Assembly (NCBI GenBank): GCA_964624165.1
Contig: CAZUWG010000009.1
Coordinates: 1 to 22,505, forward strand
Direction of reading: 5' to 3'
Length of the DNA: 22,505 bases
Origin: OLB19 sp964624165
GTDB taxonomy: Bacteria > Patescibacteriota > Minisyncoccia > Phycocordibacterales > UBA918
The translations under genes and the position numbers were made by a program. Of the stretch, positions 7,638-14,301 are shown piece by piece. Below the pieces are notes generated by a model. The model saw only the letters and a list, made by a program, of their open reading frames with translations, was not told where the DNA came from and searched no databases. How positions within the stretch are numbered: the stretch's first letter is position 1; every line of letters starts with the position of its first letter.

Positions 7638-8738
7638 TTAGGGCTCTGTCTGCCCGAACGATGGCATGTGTGATTTGACCAGATTACGAGTTGCCGACTT
7701 GTCACCACTCTGTACCAAGGCACTCACTGCCAAGGAAACGTGGGTAAGGGCCTCTGTCTGAAGGTACTGAACAACGGGACTATCCCCAGCCAACATTCCG
7801 CAGAAGAGATTGGTCGCATATCGATACCTCACTACTCCAGCATGTACCAGAAAGGTTAAAGCTACGAACAGACTGTACTCAATTCCCTTCACTTCCTGTT
7901 CAAAGTACAACAGGTTATCTTCATACAGAAGCTTGTAGTTTAGTCCCTTAAGCGCTTGGGTGCGTCCGAGAATGAACGGGGCCTCGATATTGCACGTTTT
8001 GCCGGTGACAGTGTTTACCTGAAAAGGTCTCAGACCGCGCTCAAGGACAAAATCGATCCACAAGATCGCGTGAGCAATCTCGTTGAGGATGGGTTCTCCT
8101 TTCTGCAATAGATGTGACTGCTCATGGCAGACCATCATGAGAAAGTAGAAATCCCATACAGCACCCTTGCCGTATGTCCGCAGAATATGTTCTCGATCCT
8201 GATCAGCGATTCTCCCAAAATAATTCGGTCCCCACAAAACAGGAAAGCGTGGGTAGAAAACCGAGTTTCGATACACCTCAAGCAATGGAACCGAAAAGTA
8301 CCAGTCGATCACACTATTTGATAGTTCGATACCATTACGCGACAAATGTGACTGCCACGCACCGAACTGGTCGTCGAGAAACATACTTCGCGGCACAGGT
8401 TCATCGACAGACGGCGCATTAGTCCCTAGTATTTTGGAACCAACTACTGATTGCCTTACGGTCTCGTTATATGAACCGAATAGACTGAGGAAGTCAGTTT
8501 CCGGTATGCCCGTAAATTCCATTTGCGTAGCCGGAGCCCAATGCTTAAGCCAGCTTCTGAAACTATACTTGTCGATGAAAAATGGTGCTGGGGTTTCGCA
8601 AGAAAACATCTCTTGCGCCTTATATCCAAAGCAGTTTTTACTCCATACTACCGTAGCTTCATCGCGCCACTGGATAATGGCTGATTGATAATCATGCAAG
8701 GCTATACCTTGAAGATTGCTTTCAAAGGACTGTTTCAT
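7638..8738 (-). CDS. Uncharacterised protein with an HEXXH motif
   Basis: A 366-residue protein with no family I can name. The clearest motif is HEQSH (205-209) in a helix preceded by hydrophobic residues (YFLMMVCHEQSH), followed by Glu215, Glu220 and His223. This is compatible with a zinc metallopeptidase-type site, although the third ligand is unclear and the motif alone is weak evidence. The protein is rich in aromatic residues and has no signal peptide or clear membrane helix. The ATG at 8738 is supported by TAAGGAGCT (8743-8751), a strong Shine-Dalgarno. Its composition resembles the convergent kinase more than the AT-rich genes on either side, so the two may have arrived together. Confidence 0.6.
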   Translation of the reverse strand: MKQSFESNLQGIALHDYQSAIIQWRDEATVVWSKNCFGYKAQEMFSCETPAPFFIDKYSFRSWLKHWAPATQMEFTGIPETDFLSLFGSYNETVRQSVVGSKILGTNAPSVDEPVPRSMFLDDQFGAWQSHLSRNGIELSNSVIDWYFSVPLLEVYRNSVFYPRFPVLWGPNYFGRIADQDREHILRTYGKGAVWDFYFLMMVCHEQSHLLQKGEPILNEIAHAILWIDFVLERGLRPFQVNTVTGKTCNIEAPFILGRTQALKGLNYKLLYEDNLLYFEQEVKGIEYSLFVALTFLVHAGVVRYRYATNLFCGMLAGDSPVVQYLQTEALTHVSLAVSALVQSGDKSATRNLVKSHMPSFGQTEP

Positions 8739-8767
8739 CTCGTAGCTCCTTAAGTAGATATGATGAA

Positions 8768-8784
8768 GCCCCTATTCAAGGGGC
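8768..8784 (-). terminator. Weak hairpin downstream of the NUDIX gene
   Basis: A 6-bp GC-rich stem (GCCCCT/AGGGGC) with a 5-nt loop, followed on the minus strand by TTCATCATAT. It could terminate the glycosyltransferase-NUDIX transcript, or lie in the leader of the HEXXH gene. The U-tract is poor. Confidence 0.35.
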
Positions 8785-8832
8785 AATCTCACCAAAGAGT
8801 ACGTATCTATTGAATTATTGTCAATATCTTAT

Positions 8833-9228
8833 CTATTTCGAAGTTTCTCGCTTTGCTAGATTCCAAAGATAAGGAACGAAATTCTCTTGTTTGTCTGAAA
8901 TAATTTGCTGAAAAGTCAGCTTCTCAAACTTTTCTAGGTTACTAGCAGTAACCTTATACAAAGCAAAAGCTACCCAAATATCATGACTTCTTGATTTATA
9001 AGCATCAAAAAATATAGGGTTCAGATCTTTTTCTTCTACTTTTATCTTTATCTCTAGCTCTTCTTCAACTTCTCTTTCAATACTTAAAGCAATTGATTCG
9101 CCATATTCCATTCCGCCGCCAGGAAGTTCATATTCACCTTTACTATTTTTTAAAACAACAAATTCATCCCCAGCTGAAGTTACATCAACTAATAGAACTT
9201 TTGTACTGACTCGATAGAAACATTCCAT
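8833..9228 (-). CDS. NUDIX hydrolase
   Basis: A 131-residue NUDIX-fold pyrophosphohydrolase. The NUDIX box runs from about residue 38 to 60 (GX5E, seven residues, then REVEEELEI). The usual Gly near the box end is a Glu, while the metal-binding Glu residues of REUXEE are kept. Members cleave nucleoside diphosphates linked to another group; the substrate here is unknown. The start lies four bases after the glycosyltransferase stop codon, so the two are almost certainly one operon. That suggests a link to nucleotide-sugar metabolism or housecleaning (inference). Confidence 0.88.
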   Translation of the reverse strand: MECFYRVSTKVLLVDVTSAGDEFVVLKNSKGEYELPGGGMEYGESIALSIEREVEEELEIKIKVEEKDLNPIFFDAYKSRSHDIWVAFALYKVTASNLEKFEKLTFQQIISDKQENFVPYLWNLAKRETSK

Positions 9229-9232
9229 AAAT

Positions 9233-10420
9233 TTATTTTTTTGTTATTATCCAACCTACTTGAGTGCCAGATATTCTTTTAATGATTGAAATTATCGGTC
9301 CCATGACTGACACACAATGCCAGATAGGTATTAATAATGGAGCAATCAACAATCTTGTATTTCTACCACCGTTCTTAATCACAACAACTGTAGACAGATA
9401 CCCTGACATTACCAATACCAACGTATAGAGTAACGCAAATTCAACGGAAATTAAACCTAAAAACGCACCTATAAGTGTTGCAATATAAACTATCCTCTCA
9501 AGGGGCCACCACATTAGTTCTAGTAAACGTAGAAAGTATTTTTTCTTATCACTTAAGCGGCCTTCAAATTTATCAAACCACCCTGAGAAACGATCTTTAA
9601 GTTCTAACTCTCCCTTAAACCAGCGAGCACTTTGTGGGATGAAGTCACTTAATTTCTTAACAAATTTTGCATGTTCGTAATAAGGTATTATCTGGAAATT
9701 CATTTTCGCTACAGATGCTTTATATCCATACATCAAATCTTCGGTCATGCACTTCTCTTCAAACAGTCCACAAATTTTAAGAACATTAGAACTTAAAAAT
9801 AAACCATGTCCTACTGTGTACACTAATCTAGATTTAGGAAATAAAAAGTTATACATCTCAAAACCAATTGCCCATGAAATTTGATGGAGAGATCCTGCTG
9901 TAGTTAGAAGTCCTAGATCATTTAAATTTGCGTCGTATAAGATAGGCTGTTGGCCAACTTCTATCTTATTTCTTTTAACATATTCAAAAACCCTACTATC
10001 GGGCTTACTATCGATATCATAGATACCAACGATTATATCCTCACCCGAATCGATAATTCGATTTAAAGCAACATTGATCTGTTCAGCTTTATACCCATCT
10101 GGACCTTTGTAGGTCACGTAAGTAAGACGACTATCAATGTCCATTGATTCATGAAGTATCTCCAAGTATTTTTTATGATCATTATCTATTTCAGTTAGGC
10201 AAATAGTAACTTTTGAGATATTTTTCTGAGTCAAAAAGTATTTTATACACTCTTGAACATGCCCGACTTCCTCATTCCTTACCGGGACTAAAACCTGAAC
10301 AACATTATTATAATTTGGAGCAACAGCACTATTAAGACTTCGAAGTCTGGACAGAGCTATAAAAGCCTGGAAAAGAAGTCCTATATTCCAAACTAAACCC
10401 AAAAGGCTTATAAAGTACAT
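9233..10420 (-). CDS. Membrane family-2 glycosyltransferase (processive type)
   Basis: A 395-residue GT-A glycosyltransferase. It starts with a hydrophobic segment (1-22), then the nucleotide-binding strand VQVLVPVRNEE (about 41-51). Lys111 of the KAEQIN segment, the metal-binding DID (135-137), TED (226-228, catalytic base region) and QSARW (263-267, the QxxRW motif of hyaluronan/cellulose/poly-GlcNAc synthase-like enzymes) follow in the expected order. Two or three hydrophobic segments lie at about 305-350 and 360-385. It probably makes or extends a surface polysaccharide or glycolipid at the cytoplasmic membrane from a nucleotide sugar. It is first gene of an operon with the NUDIX hydrolase. 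A consensus TATAAT six bases before the ATG fixes the start and implies a leaderless mRNA. Confidence 0.88.
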   Translation of the reverse strand: MYFISLLGLVWNIGLLFQAFIALSRLRSLNSAVAPNYNNVVQVLVPVRNEEVGHVQECIKYFLTQKNISKVTICLTEIDNDHKKYLEILHESMDIDSRLTYVTYKGPDGYKAEQINVALNRIIDSGEDIIVGIYDIDSKPDSRVFEYVKRNKIEVGQQPILYDANLNDLGLLTTAGSLHQISWAIGFEMYNFLFPKSRLVYTVGHGLFLSSNVLKICGLFEEKCMTEDLMYGYKASVAKMNFQIIPYYEHAKFVKKLSDFIPQSARWFKGELELKDRFSGWFDKFEGRLSDKKKYFLRLLELMWWPLERIVYIATLIGAFLGLISVEFALLYTLVLVMSGYLSTVVVIKNGGRNTRLLIAPLLIPIWHCVSVMGPIISIIKRISGTQVGWIITKK

Positions 10421-10426
10421 GTTGGA

Positions 10427-10439
10427 ATTATATTGTCAC
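10427..10439 (-). promoter_or_regulatory. Leaderless promoter of the glycosyltransferase operon with a GTGACA box
   Basis: On the minus strand TATAAT (10432-10427) is followed by six bases (TCCAAC) and the ATG at 10420. A GTGACA box (10439-10434) sits immediately upstream of the -10, where a bound protein would block RNA polymerase. Confidence 0.5.
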
Positions 10440-10482
10440 ACATAAGTAATTCTGTCATCAGATTGGATAAAATATGAATAAA

Positions 10483-10500
10483 GTGACATATACCTGTCAC
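10483..10500. promoter_or_regulatory. Inverted-repeat operator candidate GTGACA-N6-TGTCAC
   Basis: An 18-bp dyad midway between two divergent promoters. Further copies of the half-site are at 10434-10439, 10523-10528 and 10532-10537, with a near copy (TGTCAT) at 10453-10458. The arrangement fits a dimeric repressor or activator acting on both genes; the regulator is not identified. Confidence 0.5.
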
Positions 10501-10522
10501 AAAAGTAATAAGTGTAAATATG

Positions 10523-10550
10523 TGTCACTTTTGTCACTTTTTTATATACT
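10523..10550 (+). promoter_or_regulatory. Promoter region of the small orphan gene: two TGTCAC boxes and -10
   Basis: TATACT (10545-10550) ends seven bases before the ATG at 10558. Directly upstream are TGTCAC boxes at 10523 and 10532, nine bases apart, covering the spacer and -35 area. This favours the ATG at 10558 over the ATG at 10474 in the same frame, which would place the operators inside the coding region. Confidence 0.45.
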
Positions 10551-10557
10551 TAGAAAT

Positions 10558-10926
10558 ATGAAATTTAAAAAAGGTGACGTACTTGAAGGTGAAAAAAGAG
10601 AGTTTCACGAAGCTTACCATCCAATTGTTTACATCGACGGTCCTGATGATGCACCGCTCGCCGTTATACTGACTCATGGTAAATCAGATAAATATCCTTG
10701 TAATATTAAACTTTCAAAAGTCTACGATTTAAGTGATCCGCGTGAGCAATACTTTGTATCTCACTATATTCAGAAACTTCCTGACTGGGGTGAATACAAC
10801 AAAGTAGACGAGCTTACTGAAATTGACTTAAATCTTGTTGAAGCAAGTATACAGAACCAGTATCCCATTTCATGGGATGATTACATGAGATATACAAAAA
10901 ATGGATGCCCTGATCATAAAAACTAA
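10558..10926 (+). CDS. Uncharacterised 122-residue protein
   Basis: A soluble, acidic protein without signal peptide or membrane helix. It starts KFKKGDVLEG and has a beta-rich first half (HPIVYIDG, APLAVILTHG) and a more helical second half rich in Asp, Tyr and Trp. The opening loosely recalls SH3-like/PemK-fold small proteins, but no diagnostic residue is visible and I do not assign a function. An in-frame ATG 28 codons upstream (10474) was rejected, because that segment carries the repeated GTGACA boxes and the -10 that fits the 10558 start. It is divergent from the glycosyltransferase operon and probably shares its regulation. Confidence 0.65.
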   Translation: MKFKKGDVLEGEKREFHEAYHPIVYIDGPDDAPLAVILTHGKSDKYPCNIKLSKVYDLSDPREQYFVSHYIQKLPDWGEYNKVDELTEIDLNLVEASIQNQYPISWDDYMRYTKNGCPDHKN

Positions 10927-10967
10927 CTCACGAGAAGGTTTGTAAGTAGTTTAGACTTTTAAGTTAA

Positions 10968-11078
10968 AATAACCTTGCTGGGCAATGTATCAAAAGAGTT
11001 CTATCTGCTGAAGGCTCACCAAAGAGAGAGCTAGTTCGAGCACTCGAAAAGGTTAATAGAATACCAGGCTATAAGTAA
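10968..11078 (+). pseudogene. Possible remnant of a gene 3' end
   Basis: A frame of about 36 codons with no start codon, bounded by TAA at 10965 and TAA at 11076. It has a protein-like helical, charged C terminus (SPKRELVRALEK, then VNRIPGYK). It may be the surviving tail of a deleted gene at the edge of the accessory region. Chance is possible; no parent family was recognised. Confidence 0.25.
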
Positions 11079-11160
11079 TGGGTTTTGTAAACTATGTCTT
11101 TTCCGTGTACCGTGTAAAATTATACTAATTTAAAATTTATAAATTTACACAATACAGTAT

Positions 11161-11265
11161 ATGGCGAAAGAAATCAAAATAAACCCTCCATACATAGCCG
11201 TTAAAAAGATTGGCGTATTGTTAAATAAGGTAACGTCTCGTTCTTGCGACAAAATTGATAGATAA
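11161..11265 (+). CDS. Small ORF of 34 residues
   Basis: The ATG at 11161 follows an AT-rich, promoter-like stretch. The peptide starts MAKEIKINPPYIAVKKIG and ends at TAA 11263. It is in the same frame as the next small ORF, separated by the stop and two codons, so both could be pieces of one former gene. No family recognised. Confidence 0.25.
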   Translation: MAKEIKINPPYIAVKKIGVLLNKVTSRSCDKIDR

Positions 11266-11271
11266 GTACTA

Positions 11272-11409
11272 ATGGGGAGTTATGGATTCTCTGACGGTGA
11301 ATCGTCACAAGCAGTCGGCACTTTGACTTTTTTAGGTATTGTTTGTTGTGCGGTTCTACAAACACCGACATCGCCGCTGGCGGGAGTTGTTGGCACAGAT
11401 GAAAAATAA
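11272..11409 (+). CDS. Small ORF of 45 residues with one hydrophobic segment
   Basis: The ATG at 11272 leads to a TAA at 11407-11409. A hydrophobic stretch (TLTFLGIVCCAVLQ) sits mid-peptide. It is followed 30 bp later by a strong terminator hairpin, which supports transcription on the plus strand, but coding potential is unproven. It is in frame with the preceding small ORF. Confidence 0.25.
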   Translation: MGSYGFSDGESSQAVGTLTFLGIVCCAVLQTPTSPLAGVVGTDEK

Positions 11410-11440
11410 ATAGAAGCCGAAGAGAAGTCACAGAACCTCG

Positions 11441-11469
11441 CGATCGCCCCCCCCTCGGGCGATCGTTTT
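11441..11469 (+). terminator. Intrinsic terminator
   Basis: A 9-bp GC-rich stem (CGATCGCCC at 11441-11449, GGGCGATCG at 11457-11465), a C-rich loop and TTTT. It is oriented for the plus strand and would end transcription of the small ORFs at the border between the accessory and core regions. Confidence 0.75.
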
Positions 11470-11490
11470 GCATATATATTGTCACGAGTA

Positions 11491-11528
11491 CAAAAGGACG
11501 CAGATGCGCAAGCATCTGCGTCCTTTTG
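11491..11528. terminator. Long hairpin terminator after the Asp-rich secreted protein gene
   Basis: A perfect 17-bp stem (11491-11507 with 11512-11528) and a GCAA loop. The stem ends in CAAAA/TTTTG. It lies 12 bases beyond the stop of the minus-strand gene at 11541. Confidence 0.8.
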
Positions 11529-11540
11529 ACTGATGTTTTG

Positions 11541-12722
11541 CTACTGGATAATATAAGGAGATGTTTTATCAATACCTCCCTCTGCCAGTAACGCTTGTAG
11601 TTCTTTGAGGGTATTATTGATGGCAGATTTGTCGGGCACTCTACTTAAGAAGCGGTACCAAGGGTAATTGGTAGTCACCTCACCACTTGCTGTGGCGCGG
11701 CTAGTGAGCTCACGTTCAATAGGGAAGATGCCAAACAAGCGTATTTTAGCTTTGTGTCGGACAACCACCTCGCTGTCATCGGCTTCGATACTTTGAATAC
11801 GTTCGTTGCTTTGTGTGGCTTTTACCATCTTTTCTACGAGTCGTTCTTCGCGAGTTGAAGTGGCTCTGGTAGCTCGATATTCTTGCCACGCTGCACGCTC
11901 TTCTTCACTCCAGCCGCGCACATCTTCACCGCGTGTTTGTAAGGCGGCGAGGCGCGTTTGAGCGGTATCGCTAGCGTTGGCTTTGGTAACTTCAAGCGCT
12001 ACACAGATGCCTTGTCCCCAAGCGTAGACTTTACCGTCTTCATCTTCAGCTCGTCCCCAGCAGACCACCTCACCATCCTCAGCTGTATGAGATCCAGAAT
12101 CACCATCAACACCACCTATTTTGAGATAGCCGGCCGTACGCAAGCTTACCTCTGGTCGTTTATCTATATCTGAGCCAGAGAATGCGGCGCGACTGTATTT
12201 ATTACTGCGTGAAGAATTGTAGTCTTGAGCGCGCTGTGTGTCATCACTGCGGCCGTCACTATCGATGTCAGTACTGGTGTGTGCTCGGGCAGACTCGGGT
12301 GCGGTGCCAGCGTCTATGGTTTGGCCGCCCTCACGGATAGGAAGCCTTCTGTCTTGCTCTAGGCCATCGCCATCATCGTCTGGATCTAAGTAATCTGGAG
12401 CCGCCGCGCTTGCAGTACAGCTATCAGAGGTAGCAGCACAGCTGCCGTCTGCACAGGTCACTCCATCACAGACATTTGTATTGGCGGCCGGGGTAGCTTT
12501 ATCGAGCTCTTTAGTAACGGTGATATTACCACGAGCGTCGGGCTGACATCTGTCGTCTGCATCATCACAGTCTTCGCTGGCTCTCACTTCAATATCGTAA
12601 GTGGCATCGCTAACCCCGGAGAGCTCGAGTTGGGCTTGTGCGTTGGCAGTCAGTACTAGTACGGTGAGTGAAAGGGTGGCTATAGTGGTGGTTGATAATA
12701 AAGTCGCAAAAATTTTGATCAT
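11541..12722 (-). CDS. Exported Asp-rich protein with calcium-binding-type repeats
   Basis: A 393-residue secreted or wall-associated protein. The start is the ATG at 12722, because a signal peptide begins there: a short basic N terminus, a hydrophobic core of about 20 residues, and ANAQAQ as probable cleavage region. A frame extension upstream to 12821 lacks such logic. After the signal come Cys/Asp-rich segments (ASEDCDDADDRC, then paired cysteines), DPDDDGDGL and DIDSDGRSDD, the pattern of thrombospondin type-3/dockerin-like calcium loops. A helical Glu/Arg/Ala-rich segment follows, then a beta-rich C terminus with KAKIRLFGIFPIE. Function unknown; a surface or pilus-associated role is plausible. 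Confidence 0.75.
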   Translation of the reverse strand: MIKIFATLLSTTTIATLSLTVLVLTANAQAQLELSGVSDATYDIEVRASEDCDDADDRCQPDARGNITVTKELDKATPAANTNVCDGVTCADGSCAATSDSCTASAAAPDYLDPDDDGDGLEQDRRLPIREGGQTIDAGTAPESARAHTSTDIDSDGRSDDTQRAQDYNSSRSNKYSRAAFSGSDIDKRPEVSLRTAGYLKIGGVDGDSGSHTAEDGEVVCWGRAEDEDGKVYAWGQGICVALEVTKANASDTAQTRLAALQTRGEDVRGWSEEERAAWQEYRATRATSTREERLVEKMVKATQSNERIQSIEADDSEVVVRHKAKIRLFGIFPIERELTSRATASGEVTTNYPWYRFLSRVPDKSAINNTLKELQALLAEGGIDKTSPYIIQ

Positions 12723-12754
12723 ACCGCAAACATTATTTATTAATAGTTTATCTA

Positions 12755-12784
12755 ACTGTAGCACTTGCTGCTTAGTCTTGGCAA
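12755..12784 (-). promoter_or_regulatory. Promoter of the Asp-rich exported protein
   Basis: On the minus strand: TTGCCA, an 18-bp spacer ending in TGC, and TACAGT (extended -10). It leaves a leader of about 25-30 nt before the ATG at 12722. Confidence 0.5.
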
Positions 12785-12815
12785 GCAAAGCTGGGGTGTT
12801 ATTTAAAGTAAGAGG

Positions 12816-12856
12816 GAACACAAAAGCGCGGAGCGAAGCTTCGCGCTTTTGTGTTC
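12816..12856. terminator. Terminator hairpin of the LEA-like gene
   Basis: A 15-bp perfect stem (12816-12830 with 12842-12856), extended by a capped GAGC-GAA-GCTT top. It lies directly after the stop of the LEA-like gene and upstream of the Asp-rich protein promoter, separating the two units. It is a member of the window-wide hairpin family. Confidence 0.8.
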
Positions 12857-12863
12857 ATGTGCA

Positions 12864-13127
12864 TTACATGTTTGCTTTCACGTCCTCGACCTTCTCTTCA
12901 GCGGCGTCTGTCACATCGTCGGCAGCTTCAGTGGTAGAATCCCAGGCTGCTTCGGCAGTGTCGGCTGCGTCACCGGCTACGTCTTTAGTGGCGTCCCATG
13001 CGTCATTAGCCATATCGCTCGTTGCAGCGGCTGCGTCACCTGCCATATCGGCAGTGACGTCATAAGCGTCATGCGCCATATCACCTGCGTCTGCTGTTTT
13101 GCTTTTGAAAAAATCAAAAAATCCCAT
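12864..13127 (-). CDS. Small LEA-like amphipathic repeat protein
   Basis: An 87-residue, strongly acidic protein made almost entirely of Ala, Asp, Met and Thr after a short MGFFDFFKSK head. It repeats a motif of about 7-11 residues (MA-DA-D-T-D-AGDAA; for example DMANDAWDATKDVAGDAAD), as in LEA/apolipoprotein-type amphipathic helices. No cysteine, signal peptide or membrane helix. Such proteins may coat membranes or protect proteins under stress, but this is only analogy. The start at 13127 has a clear promoter about 50 bp upstream, and a terminator follows the stop, so it is monocistronic. Confidence 0.7.
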   Translation of the reverse strand: MGFFDFFKSKTADAGDMAHDAYDVTADMAGDAAAATSDMANDAWDATKDVAGDAADTAEAAWDSTTEAADDVTDAAEEKVEDVKANM

Positions 13128-13173
13128 ATGCTTTCGTTATTTTTTTGTAATACCCAAATGTTGAGCTGTTTAT

Positions 13174-13201
13174 ATTGTAGCACTTTAGTATTTGGTCGCA
13201 A
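13174..13201 (-). promoter_or_regulatory. Promoter of the LEA-like gene
   Basis: On the minus strand: TTGCGA, a 16-bp spacer ending in TGC, and TACAAT (extended -10). Confidence 0.55.
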
Positions 13202-13216
13202 CGAAGGTGGTGGTAA

Positions 13217-13257
13217 AAAAGCCCCTCCTTCGAGCTACGCTCGCAGGAGGGGCTTTT
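13217..13257. terminator. Terminator of the thioredoxin-reductase-like gene
   Basis: A 13-bp stem (AAAAGCCCCTCCT, 13217-13229; complement 13245-13257), topped by an inner CGAGC-TAC-GCTCG hairpin. It is followed on the minus strand by TTTTTT. Confidence 0.85.
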
Positions 13258-13263
13258 AAGGCA

Positions 13264-14184
13264 TCAGGTCGTACGAAGCGAAACGTAAATGTCTTCAAGT
13301 GCACAGACAGCGTCACCGGCTGAGATGTTGTTTTGATGGTAGAGGATATTAGTGCAGTCACCAGCGGCCCAAATACCTGGAGTGCTAGTCTTTTGTGTCC
13401 AAGGGTCGATCTTGATGCGATTGTATTCATCCCTTTCTACAACATCACTGACAAAGTCGGTGTTTGGGAGCATGCCGATTTCTACAAAAATACCGGTTAC
13501 ATTGAGTGTGTGTGATTCGCCACTGCGAGAGTCGGTGTAGGTAAGTGCGTTTACAAACTGATCACCAAGCACCTCGGTAGTGTCAGCGTGGGTGAGGGCG
13601 GTCATGTTGGGATGGGCAAGGACTTTTTCTACTGTGACAGGGTCTGCCTTGAAATGATCTCCATGAGTCAAAAGAGTGACACTTTTTGCGTATGCGAGCA
13701 GTTGGGCGGCGCTTTCAAATCCTGCATTTCCACCACCGATGACCGCCACATCTTGTCCAGAAAACATCGGCCCATCGCATGATGCGCAGTAAGTGAGTCC
13801 TTTATGCTCAAATTCAGCTGCGCCAGGCACCGCCAGCTGGCGACGCTTTGATCCGCTGGCAATCAAGACTGTACGAGCGGTATGTGTAGCGCCACTTTTA
13901 GTGGTAACAGTGATATGGTCAGTCGAGGTTTCGATCATGGTGACAGTATCTTCAGTCATGGTCACCACATCACCGGCGTAGGTCGCAAGATGGTCTTTGA
14001 GGCTTTTTGCAAGATCCACACCACTGATTTCTGGTGTGCCGATCCAGTTTTGGATATTGGTTGAGTCAGTGCTCTGTCCACCCCAGGCCGGCGTGATGAG
14101 TGTGGTAGTAAGTTGCTTGCGCGAAGCGTAGACACCAGCAGCGATGCCTGCGGGTCCACCGCCGATGATGATAAGTTCGTTCAT
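13264..14184 (-). CDS. trxB: Thioredoxin reductase-like FAD/NAD(P)H oxidoreductase
   Basis: A 306-residue flavoprotein of the low-molecular-weight thioredoxin reductase family. It would pass electrons from NAD(P)H through FAD and a disulfide to thioredoxin or a similar partner in the cytoplasm. Seen: the FAD-binding GGGPAG (8-13), the redox pair Cys133-Ala-Ser-Cys136 (CASCDGPMF), a second nucleotide-binding VIGGGNAGFESA, and the C-terminal GIWAAGDCTN FAD motif. The usual spacer residues in the CxxC are Ala-Thr; here Ala-Ser. The start is the ATG at 14184, placing GGGPAG at the normal distance; a 16-codon extension upstream is not supported. It is a single gene with its own promoter and terminator. 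Confidence 0.88.
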   Translation of the reverse strand: MNELIIIGGGPAGIAAGVYASRKQLTTTLITPAWGGQSTDSTNIQNWIGTPEISGVDLAKSLKDHLATYAGDVVTMTEDTVTMIETSTDHITVTTKSGATHTARTVLIASGSKRRQLAVPGAAEFEHKGLTYCASCDGPMFSGQDVAVIGGGNAGFESAAQLLAYAKSVTLLTHGDHFKADPVTVEKVLAHPNMTALTHADTTEVLGDQFVNALTYTDSRSGESHTLNVTGIFVEIGMLPNTDFVSDVVERDEYNRIKIDPWTQKTSTPGIWAAGDCTNILYHQNNISAGDAVCALEDIYVSLRTT

Positions 14185-14220
14185 GAAAGAATACCGATTA
14201 TGATTTACAAATACCGTGTA

Positions 14221-14229
14221 AGCATAGCA
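14221..14229 (-). promoter_or_regulatory. Extended -10 promoter of trxB-like gene
   Basis: TGC-TATGCT on the minus strand, about 37 bp before the ATG at 14184. No good -35 is seen, as expected for an extended -10 promoter. Confidence 0.4.
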
Positions 14230-14248
14230 CACGATGAGTGGACAGTGA

Positions 14249-14289
14249 AAGAGAAAGTGGCGCGAGCGAAGCTCGCGCCACTTTCTCTT
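14249..14289. terminator. Terminator of ftsZ
   Basis: A perfect 19-bp stem (14249-14267 with 14271-14289) with a GAA loop and the GCGAGC-GAA-GCTCGC cap. It lies 12 bases after the ftsZ stop. Confidence 0.85.
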
Positions 14290-14301
14290 AAATTGCCACT
14301 A

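Noticed and set aside
10474..10557. Upstream start for the 122-residue protein
   Set aside because: The extra 28 codons consist largely of the repeated operator boxes and the -10; the ATG at 10558 is preferred.
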